DNA from: Tretioscincus oriximinensis
Taxonomy: Eukaryota; Chordata; Lepidosauria; Squamata; Gymnophthalmidae
Assembly: GCA_022410635.1 (NCBI GenBank)
Contig: JAJVDF010000776.1
Location: 67,901-131,900, forward strand
Direction of reading: 5' to 3'
DNA length: 64,000 nucleotides
Below, one piece after another: positions 56,150-64,000 of this stretch. Positions within the stretch are counted from its first letter, which is position 1; each line of letters opens with the position of its first letter. The notes beneath the pieces were generated by a model, which was given only the letters and a program-made list of their open reading frames with translations, was not told the origin of the DNA and ran no database searches. Both the position numbers and the translations under genes were made by a program.

Positions 56150-56820
56150 CTGGAAGGGCAGAAATCACGTCAAACCTTATTCAGCCGTGAGCGCCGATTG
56201 GGGGGGGGGGGAGGAGAGAGAATGGGTCAACAATGTGAAGCAGCTGCAAAAAAGGCAAACATGATCATGGGGTGTATTAAAAGGAGCGTAGAATCTCCAT
56301 CACGTGAAGTAATTATTTCTCGCTTCAGTGCTTTTGTCCGTGCTGGGAATACAGTGTTCAATTCTGGAGCCCTCAATTTTAAAAAGGACACTGATAAACC
56401 GGAGCAGGTTCAAAGGTTACGAAGGTGGTGAGTCGCCTGGAATCTAAAGGATCGAGGGATGTTTAGTCTGCAAAAGAGAAGACGCACAGGAGACCTGATA
56501 GCTGCCTACAAATACCTGAAGGGCAGCCAAAGAGCAGGGGGATCAACTTGGTTCTCATTGGCACATGGAAGGACAAGAAACAATGGGATGAAACGCCAAG
56601 GAGGTGAAATATCAGAAAAAAAATTCTGACCATCAAGGTGATCAACTAGTGGAACAGGTGGCTACAGGAGGTGGCGAGTTTGCCTTTGCTGGGGGTCTTC
56701 AAGCAGAGGCTGAGGCTGAGCAGGTGTCTGAGGTGGTTTAGTGAATCCTGAATTGAGNAGGGGGATGGACCCCCCCCATGGACCTGGAGGTCCCTCCCAA
56801 CTCTGTGATTCTATTCTGAG
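56150..56820 (+). mobile_element. CR1 (second subfamily) 3' region
   Basis: The frame at 56147-56431 contains AAKKANMIMGCIKRSVESPS and REVIISRFSAFVRAGNTVFN; ends CCAACTCTGTGATTCTATTC. Confidence 0.88.
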
Positions 56821-56864
56821 TTATCTTAGTACAGAGACTATGGNATGTGTGAAAAATATACTTT

Positions 56865-57475
56865 CCTTAGTCTGACCTCAGTCTTCTGCCCATCAGTTTA
56901 AGAACATCAGAGGAGCCCTGCTGAATCAAGCCNGAGCCCACCTAGTCCAGCCTCCTGTCTCACGCCGACGCCCACCCATTTCACCTGGGCAACCTGAAAC
57001 AGAAGAAGGCAAAATATTCACCTGTTCTCAACACCCTGCAAATGGTACTTCAGGAATCCTGCCTGTAGCTCCATCTCGGAGGCAGCATCAAGACATCCAT
57101 CCTAGTAGCTGTTTATACCCTTGGCTTCCATGAACTTGTCTAATCNTGTCTTAAAGCCATCCAGGCTGCTAGCTACCACCAAAGGCCGATGAATCTCTGG
57201 GTGAAAAAATATTTTTCCTTCTGCCCCTCACTTTCAAGGAATGTCCCCTGGTCCTAGTGTTGTGCGATAGAGAATTTTTTTTTCTTTATTCCCCTTATGC
57301 ATCCCATGCATGATTTGATACACTTCAATTAGATCTCCTCTCAAATGCTGTCTTCCGAGGCTGAAAAGACCCAGACGTTTAAGCTGGATTTCATAAAGCT
57401 GCTCCAGCTCCTTGATCATTCTTGTTGCCCTTTTTCTGCACTTTCTCTAGTTCCACCACAGTTCCCTCAGCTCAT
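56865..57475 (-). mobile_element. CR1-clade LINE 3' region
   Basis: TTTAAGAACATCAGAGGAGC to CTTTCTCTAGTTCCACCAC. Confidence 0.88.
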
Positions 57476-57840
57476 CTTGTCTGATTTCTTCTCTGGGGTT
57501 AATTAATAAAGTCAAGGGGCTTCACAGACCACCAGTGGGCACTTTGCTCTGCTGCCAATTNAGCCAAATGCTACCATTCAAAACAAGAAGCTCTCGCTCA
57601 GCCGGCTCTTTGGCCCACCCACAGAGGGAGCGAATATCATTCTCCTTTTGGTTTAATGATTCCACTTTCCCCGCATTGCACTGCAAATGCAAAGATTTGC
57701 AAATATTTTTTTGTGTGGATACCACCAGGGGATGGGAAGTTCTCCTTGCGGGAGACAGGTTGATAGACAGTATCAGTTTCATCATTTCAGAACTGACAGC
57801 AAGCTACCCCGAGGGCTTCAAGCACTGATTGAGGGGAGAT
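57476..57840. other. No gene; unassigned
   Basis: The 97-codon frame at 57535-57828 has no recognisable feature. Confidence 0.35.
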
Positions 57841-58387
57841 AGGCTGACTAGATGGCCATTTTGGGGGGGAGAAAACCCGGTTTGGGGTGTCTACCCACCA
57901 TCCGGGAGGCGTGCGCCATTTCCCCGTTTTTTGCTGAGGAAAAAACCCAATTTCTTTTTTTAAAAAATTGGATTTTTNAAAAAATTCTCTGCACCACCAC
58001 TAGGGGGCTCTGGCAACTGGGACCAGNTTCTGAAGGGACCTTCCTCTCAGTAAAAAATTTAAAAATTCTCACAGACTTCAAAAAATTCTCACACACTTCA
58101 AAAGAGTTTATTTTTTAAAAAAATCACTNCACCACCACTAGGGGGCTCTGGCAATCGCGGCCAGCTCCTGAAGGCATCCTCCCCTCAGTAAAAAATAAAA
58201 AAATGCAATTTTTTTTGCACACTTAAAAATATTCTNGCACACTTTGAAAATTCTCATGCAGTTTAAAAAATTCTCACGTGCTTAGAGGATTTCGCAGAGA
58301 TTTCTTTTTCATATTTCTTATGGATATGCAAATGAGCATGAATATTAATTACCCCAGTTTGGGACACANAAAATCTGGTAAGCCTAG
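57841..58387 (-). mobile_element. Long-form MITE, 547 bp, with duplicated internal unit
   Basis: TAGGCTGACTAGATGGCCAT to AAAATCTGGTAAGCCTA. Internal CACCACCACTAGGGGGCTCT is present twice (about 57992 and 58130). Confidence 0.8.
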
Positions 58388-58502
58388 ATACATTGAAGCT
58401 GGAGGACGAGAGGCTTGTTGCAATGAATTTCTGTGATTTCTGTTTGGGTTGGACCTTTCTGCCATACTTTGGGTGCATCCACACGCACGTCTTCCTCCCA
58501 CT

Positions 58503-58830
58503 TAGACTGACCAGATTTTCTGAGGCCCAAACCGGGGCAATTAATATCCATGCCAATTTGCAAATCACCCTACCCCTCTGAAATCCCCACCNGAGAAATC
58601 CGTGACGCATGCGAGAATTTTTTGGAGCACATGAGAAATTCTCAAAGTGGCCATGGTTGCCAGAGCCCCTAGTGGTGGTGCAGTGATTTTTAAAAAAAAA
58701 AAAACAAATTTTTATTTTTAATTTTTTTCCTCATCAAAAAACGGGGAAATCACCACCTTCCTGGGAGGGTCTGGTAGACACCCCAAAACTGGATCCCCCC
58801 CATTTCAAAAGGGGTCATCTGGTCAGCCTA
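58503..58830 (+). mobile_element. Long-form MITE with 8 bp TSD
   Basis: TAGACTGACCAGATTTTCTG to GGTCATCTGGTCAGCCTA; flanks CTCCCACT / CTTCCACT, seven of eight identical. The two arms are not complementary beyond the ends. Confidence 0.85.
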
Positions 58831-59148
58831 CTTCCACTGGAAGCTATGAGATTATCACTCTGTCGTCCACAAAACTGGATATCTGAAGGAGTGCCTTCTC
58901 CTNGGTGGGCCTGCCCGTCCACTAAGATCTCAAGCAACAAGGCCTTTGGATGGTTCCTCCACTTGCAGGAANACAGGCGGGAGGACCACGCAGGGCGGCC
59001 TTCTCTGTGGATGGCTCCCACCCTCTGGAACAGCCTCCCTTTAGGTAGGTCTGCTAGGCAGCTACACTGTGTCGCTTTTGCTCCTCTATACCCAGCCTTA
59101 GCTGCCTCTGCATTTGTCCTTCCAAGGAGAAAGAGTGGGAGAGTTTGA
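58831..59148. other. No gene; unassigned
   Basis: 100-codon frame without recognisable features; possibly part of an old repeat (wording like GGGAGGACCACGCAGGGCGG). Confidence 0.35.
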
Positions 59149-59152
59149 CGTG

Positions 59153-59710
59153 TGGCACGAATGGCACAGTCGTGAAGAGACATTCTTTCGACTGAGAGAT
59201 CTGTTCACAAAGCCCTGAAAAGAGGTGAGTCAGTGCCCTTTGCTGGCCTCAGCTTCTGCCAATCTACATTTCAAATAGATTCATGAGTACCACCACGAAT
59301 CTGGTGGGGAAGACAGAATAGAAGTAAGCCTTCGGGTGAAAATTATGTTTGTAAACCGCTCTGATTGCCTTTGGGTGAGAAGGGCGGGGTATAAAAACCA
59401 GATTTTCTTCTTCTTCTCCTTCTTCTTTCCCTTCCCCTTCTCCTTTTCCTCTTCCTCTCCTTCTTCTTTCCCTTCTCCTTTCCTTCATCTCCTTTTTCTT
59501 CCCCTTCTCTCCCCTTCTTCTTCTCCTCCTCCTTCTTTCCCTTCTCCTTTCTTTCATCTCCTTTTTCTTCCCCTTCTCTCCCCTTCTTCTTCTTCTCCTC
59601 CTCCTTCTTTCCCTTCTCCTTTCCTTCATCTCCTTTTTCTTCCCCTTCTCTCCCCTTCTTCTTCTCCTCCTCCTCCTCCATTTCCTGCTTCTCCTCCTCC
59701 TCCTCCTTTT
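59153..59710 (+). mobile_element. tRNA-headed SINE (group 1) with 300 bp CTT/CCCTTCT tail
   Basis: TGGCACGAATGGCACAGTCG head, GGCGGGGTATAAAAACCAGA end; the tail 59405-59710 has an internal period of about 63 bp (TTTCCCTTCTCCTTTCCTTC). Confidence 0.88.
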
Positions 59711-59974
59711 ACTTTTTAAACTAATGTGTTTCACCTTTTTAGGTTCTGTAACCTGCCCTGGGATTGGTGAAGTGTAGGATACAAATTCCCAAATAAATAA
59801 AAATAAATAAATAAAAACAGTGCGGAGGAACGTATAACAATCTTGCCTGGTCACTGGCATCTGATGCTCCGTACCTGGACGAAGTCCCCAGATGTGCGAC
59901 ATTATTGCCATTTGGGCACGGGGAGTCACAATTTTCAGGGATAGACAAGATGGTGGCACGCTGTATATTACGCT

Positions 59975-60165
59975 ACATTGAGGGTAATGGGGGTACTCAT
60001 TTATCTAATTGAAATGTAGCTTGCAAATCTACTTTCTGTTGAATAGCTGANTTGGCTGGACTGAAGGACAGTAAAGGGCGGACACCCCTCTCCACATCCG
60101 GCACAGGGCCTCAAAAACGGATCTCTCAGTTGAAAGACCGATATTTAGTGACTGCGCCAGTTAGA
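59975..60165 (-). mobile_element. tRNA-headed SINE (group 1), tail lost
   Basis: GGTACTCATTTATCTAATTG to TTAGTGACTGCGCC. Confidence 0.8.
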
Positions 60166-60330
60166 CTCTTACCTGGTAGTCTCCAGGTTTCTTTCCACAC
60201 TCCTCCCTAAAACCAGCTGGGTGATCTTGGGCTGATCAAAGTTCTTTAGCACTCTCTCAGCCCCACCTACTTCACAGGGCATCTGTTGTGGAGAAAACAA
60301 CAAAAAGCTATGTGTATCATTCTACAGTAT
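60166..60330 (+). mobile_element. Sauria-like SINE (group 2), head lost
   Basis: GACTCTTACCTGGTAGTCTC to AAAAAGCTATGTGTATCA. Confidence 0.8.
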
Positions 60331-60439
60331 AGAGTTTCTGGGAAAGCAAAGACTGTGTGTGTGCATATGCTTGTGTGAAATTCCTCTGCCCAGACAATTG
60401 CTGCACCTCTAAGCCTCTGGGCATTATATCCATGTAGCT

Positions 60440-60690
60440 TTCTTGTTACTTATCAGAAGTTATTTACTATGCCCTTCTTTCAAAGTGATTCTGGAGAACC
60501 GAACTGAAGACCTTCTGCTTTCCAACGAGTTCTTCTGCTGGGCTGCCGGAAGCACCAAATGGACATCTCTATGCAGTTTTCTTAGCACTTCTTACAGAAG
60601 TGGTTTGCCATTCCCTTCTTCCATAAATGCCCTTGGGTTTGAACCTGTGGTTTCCAGAGGTTGTTTAAAGGAGGAGGAGTCTGGTGGTTC
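60440..60690 (-). mobile_element. tRNA-like SINE unit (38 kb array type)
   Basis: GCAGTTTTCTTAGCACTTCT and GAAGTGGTTTGCCATTCCCT, the reverse of the array vocabulary. Confidence 0.6.
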
Positions 60691-61104
60691 TCCAGCCCGA
60701 CGGGCAGAGAAAACGCAAAAAGCAAAGCTTGCCCCTCTGTGCTGAGTTATTTTGAGCAAAGACCTCGGATCAAATTTGCTCCCAGGCGGTGTCCACCACG
60801 CCTTTATCTACCCCTGCCAGGGGAAGTCAAAACCGTTCCAGGCAAGCAAGGATTGTCACCATCACGGAGCGTCTTTTCGACATCTGTCACTCTCGTAATT
60901 CCGTTAATTACGGACACTGGATTACCTGGAGCCAAAGAATCAGGCTTTGAGGAAGGCTGGAACCATTTCTCTGCTTTGCACGGACCTTTGCAACCATGGG
61001 GATGGTTTGATTGATTCGTGGAATCAGCCAGTTGTGTTATGGTAATGCAATGGGCTCTAGCCTTTCCTCCCCCTTGCTCCCATCCATGGCTCCACCCACT
61101 CACT
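60691..61104. other. No gene; ends in a dispersed-repeat scrap
   Basis: 61021-61095 resembles, in reverse, the end of the 27540 and 36815 repeat (CTAGCCTTTCCTCCCCCTTG). Confidence 0.4.
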
Positions 61105-61320
61105 AACGTAAGAACCTAAGAGGAGCCCTGCTGAATGGGCCGGAGCCCACCCAGTCCAGCCTTCTGTCCCCCACAGAAGCCCACCAATTGCACCTGGGCA
61201 GTCTCAAGAGAAGGCAAAATCTTCACCTGTTCCGCACTCCCTGCAAATGACATTTCAGGAGTCCTGCCTGTTGCTCCATCCCGGATCAAATGATCCACCC
61301 TTGTAGCTAGTTAGGGGGCT
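61105..61320 (-). mobile_element. CR1-clade LINE 3' fragment
   Basis: GTAAGAACCTAAGAGGAGCC to CATCCCGGATCAAATGATCC. Confidence 0.82.
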
Positions 61321-61654
61321 CCTGGGGCCACACTTTGCCTATCTATCCCAGAGCCCCTGAGAATAGAGCTACACCACTGAGGACAGACCTTCCCTGTCTC
61401 CATTCGTCTCCATCAGTGTAAAAAGCAACAAAGGATTAAGGATGGTGGAGAGAAAGAAGGGGAGCCACTTACCCATCTTGTCTGTTAGCAACCCATGGGA
61501 GATCTCTGACTCAGCAGAGATATCAATAGTGCAGAGATGCCCTGCTCCCCACATCTGCTGTGCGGCTGTGGGCTCAGCGACCTTCCTTCCTTTGCGACTG
61601 CAAAGCACATATTTTTCAGGCAACTTTCTTAGCTCCTTCCTTGTCTCCAGGCTA

Positions 61655-61920
61655 TCTTGTGGTTAGAGTGTTGGATTCTTTAGCTGTTCGCCTCCCAGTT
61701 CAATTCCCATGAAGCCAGCTAAATGGGCTGTTCACAGTCCTTTGAGCTCTCTCAGCCCCACTTTGTTCACAAGGTATCTGTTGTGAAGAGAAGGATAAAA
61801 GGTGGCAGAAGCCTTATTATTATTATTATTATTGTTATTATTATTATTATTATTATTATCATCATCATCATCATTATCATTATTATTATTATCATCATCA
61901 TCATTATCATCATCATCAAG
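61655..61920 (+). mobile_element. Sauria-like SINE (group 2) with ATT/ATC tail
   Basis: CTTGTGGTTAGAGTGTTGGA head, TCCCAGTTCAATTCCC B box, tail repeats 61817-61918. Same tail type as 48236. Confidence 0.88.
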
Positions 61921-61929
61921 CAAATGTTA

Positions 61930-62190
61930 TTAATTCTTTTCCAGTTTCACAACACATGTCAGTTGTACATATATCTCTCCTGGTATTTTTCTCTCTTCTT
62001 TTAAATAATTCCTTGTAATCCTTTCAAATGGAATATCTTCTGTCCTTATTTTATTCAATATATCACTCCTATTTATAAAATTTCTAATTATGTTAGCCTG
62101 TATCCAATATCTCTGTCCAATCCATCCCAATATTACTCCAAAATCTATTGGTTCTCCTGGATTTCTATAAAGGCCTCCCATTTTCATCAA
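61930..62190 (-). other. Unrecognised 86-codon open frame, probable retroelement remnant
   Basis: MMKMGGLYRNPGEPIDFGVI through LGWIGQRYWIQANIIRNFIN; charged and aromatic like a polymerase-associated region of a mobile element, but I cannot assign the family. Confidence 0.3.
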
Positions 62191-62284
62191 GCCTCTATTT
62201 TTTAATTTGTTCAGTGTTTAATGTTTACTTATTAGCTGTTTTTCCTTTTTTCCATACCTTTATTCTTCCTTTTATTAGTTTAAA

Positions 62285-62585
62285 GAAGAAGAATCAGAAT
62301 CTGGTTTTTATACCCTGGCCGTCTCACCCGAACGGACTCAGAGTGGCTTATAATCATGGTTAATTTTCACCTGAAGGCTTATATCTATTCTATCTCCCTC
62401 ACCAAGTTAATGGTGGTACTCATTTATCTAATTGAAACGTAGATTGCAAATCTACTTCCTTTCGAATAATGAGTTGGCTAGAGCGGAAGGCCAGTAGAGA
62501 GCACTCACCCCTCTCCAACACAGGGCCTCAAAACCGGATCTCTCCTTTGAAAGATGGGCTCTTAGCGACTGCGTCATTCACGCCT
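62285..62585 (-). mobile_element. tRNA-headed SINE (group 1)
   Basis: AAGAATCAGAATCTGGTTTT to GCGACTGCGTCATTCACGCC. Confidence 0.88.
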
Positions 62586-62954
62586 ACAATTTCTCTTCCC
62601 TTCCATTCCAGTCCCTGAATATTTATTTATTTATTTGTCTTTCTATATAAGCCGACTTTTTAAGATCAGAATATTGCAATTCCAATAACCTTTGTACTTG
62701 AAATGCATCGTGATAATTTTGAATCCTAAGTCTTGGTGGGTTTTTTCACCTGCCACTCACTTGCATCTTCCCCTATCCTACCCTTGTAAAGTTCTCCTAT
62801 CCATTGCTATTGGTAATGTTTGAAATAAATATAATATTTGGGGGATTATTAAGCGAAATGATAGAGGCGGCTCCTGTATCTTATTTAGCAGCCTAGAAGA
62901 GGGGATTTTGAAACTTCTGCCACTTTAATAGCTGAATAAAAGAAGGAATTCTGG

Positions 62955-63080
62955 TGTCATAGATTCATGGAACCATAGAGTTGGAAGGGTCCTGGGGTCC
63001 AACCCCCTTCTCAATGCAGGATTCATGAAACCATCCCAGACAAATGACTGCCCAGCCTCAGTTTAAAGACTTCCAGTGAA
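62955..63080 (-). mobile_element. CR1 (second subfamily), right-hand part split by another LINE
   Basis: TCATAGATTCATGGAACCAT to AAAGACTTCCAGTGA; continues near 63635. Confidence 0.82.
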
Positions 63081-63540
63081 GAACTGGATCAGGCCAGAGC
63101 CCATCGAGTCCAGCCTTCTGTTCCACACAGAGGCCCACCAGATGAACCTGGGCAGCCTGAACAGAGGAAAGCAAAATATGCTCCTGTACATGACCCCCTG
63201 CAAGTGGCACTTCAGGAGTCCTGCCTGTTGCTCCATCCCGCAAGCAGCATCCAGACATCCATCCTAGGACCCATTTATACCCTTGGTGTCCATAAACCTG
63301 TCTAGTTCTGTCTTGAAGCTATCCAAGCAGTCAGCTACCACCACCTCTTCAGGAAGTCAATTCCACAGGCAGATGACCCTCTGGGTTAAAAAATACTTTC
63401 CTTTGTCTGTTCTCACTGTTCTGCCCATCAGTTTCAAGGAAGGACCCCTGGTCCTAGTGTTGTGTGATAGACAAAACATTTTTTCTCTATTCACCCTGTC
63501 CATCCCGTGCATGTTTTTGTACACTTCAACCTTCAATTAA
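63081..63540 (-). mobile_element. CR1-clade LINE nested in CR1
   Basis: AACTGGATCAGGCCAGAGCC to TTGTACACTTCAACC. Confidence 0.88.
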
Positions 63541-63634
63541 ATACAATTCAACCTTCAATTGAAGATTGAGCAAATAAAATTCAGCAACAGAAAAGTCACA
63601 ATCATTTGTTTTTGCTTCTTTAATAAATACGTCC

Positions 63635-64000
63635 AGTGGCAACCTGTTCCACTGGTTTATCACCCTTGCAGTCAGAAAACCTTTTCTGATATCTAATCTA
63701 AATCTCCTCCCTTGCAGTTTCATCCCATTGTTTCCAGTCCTTCCATGTGCCAAGGAGAACAAGGCTGATCCCTCTGCTCTGTGAAAAGCCCTTCAGGTAT
63801 TTGTAGGCAGCTATCAGGTCTCCTCTCAGTCTTCTCTTTTGCAGACTAAACATCCCCAGACCCTTTAACTGCTCTTCATAGAACATGGTGGCTTCCAGAC
63901 CACACACCTCCTAAACCCTCTTTTGAACTTGCTCTAGTTTATAAATTGGGCTCCCCAGTACTGAACAAGGATTCCAGTGTCCCTGCACTATAAATNTTCT
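63635..64000 (-). mobile_element. CR1 (second subfamily), left-hand part
   Basis: CAGTGGCAACCTGTTCCACT to CTTGCTCTAGTTTATAAATT; the antisense frame at 63698-63907 reads [20 protein letters not shown]. Confidence 0.88.

Overview
The window looks like an intergenic and intronic stretch of a squamate reptile nuclear genome. The genes are split by long introns. The repeats are CR1-clade LINE 3' ends, a little L1, at least three groups of tRNA-headed SINEs (one resembling Sauria SINEs, with a BovB-like AAATAAATA tail), foldback MITEs, and very abundant CTT/GAA microsatellites. Scattered single Ns and two N-runs (41883-42202, 54831-54923) indicate a short-read draft assembly. I cannot name the species; a gecko- or skink-like lizard is a guess.

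Only two protein-coding genes are supported, and they are divergent. On the minus strand at 19692-19954 is the first coding exon of FAM78A (begins MGCIQS, ends at a GTAAGTGA donor). Its remaining coding exon must lie left of the window. On the plus strand is complete PLPP7 (NET39/PPAPDC3, the muscle-enriched nuclear-envelope 'inactive' phospholipid phosphatase): coding exons 35616-36069 and 53191-53555, phase-matched across a 17.1 kb intron, 272 residues. FAM78A and PLPP7 are also divergent neighbours in human (from memory), so this is conserved synteny. A CpG island of about 1.8 kb (about 23.15-24.97 kb) lies between them and is the likely FAM78A promoter. PLPP7 has a compact candidate promoter at 35.12-35.46 kb holding a ZNF143-like site, two CCAAT boxes, and an MCAT, MEF2 and E-box cluster within 27 bp.

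Layout. 1-19.6 kb: FAM78A intron 1, packed with repeats. 19.7-25 kb: FAM78A 5' end, a Tc1/mariner MITE and the CpG island. 25-35 kb: intergenic repeats plus a few repeat-poor blocks. 35-36 kb: PLPP7 promoter and first coding exon. 36-53 kb: PLPP7 intron with minisatellites, a tandem tRNA-SINE array, a solo-like LTR disrupted by a MITE-bounded composite insertion, an L1 3' end and a nested MITE cluster. 53-54.6 kb: PLPP7 last exon and 3' UTR. 54.6-64 kb: downstream repeats.

The most unusual material is repeat biology. (1) A TAGGCTGACC foldback MITE family has 7-8 bp target duplications and inserts into its own copies. (2) A zero-indel repeat of about 1 kb is bounded by those MITEs at both ends (41.4-42.4 and 50.1-51.2 kb); it is either a composite transposition or an assembly artefact. 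(3) A SINE subfamily carries tandem copies of one 96 bp module with the same junction at two loci. (4) SINE tails seed long CTT/GAA tracts, and opposite-polarity tracts flank the last PLPP7 exon. No bacterial-type system, CRISPR array or functional RNA gene was found.
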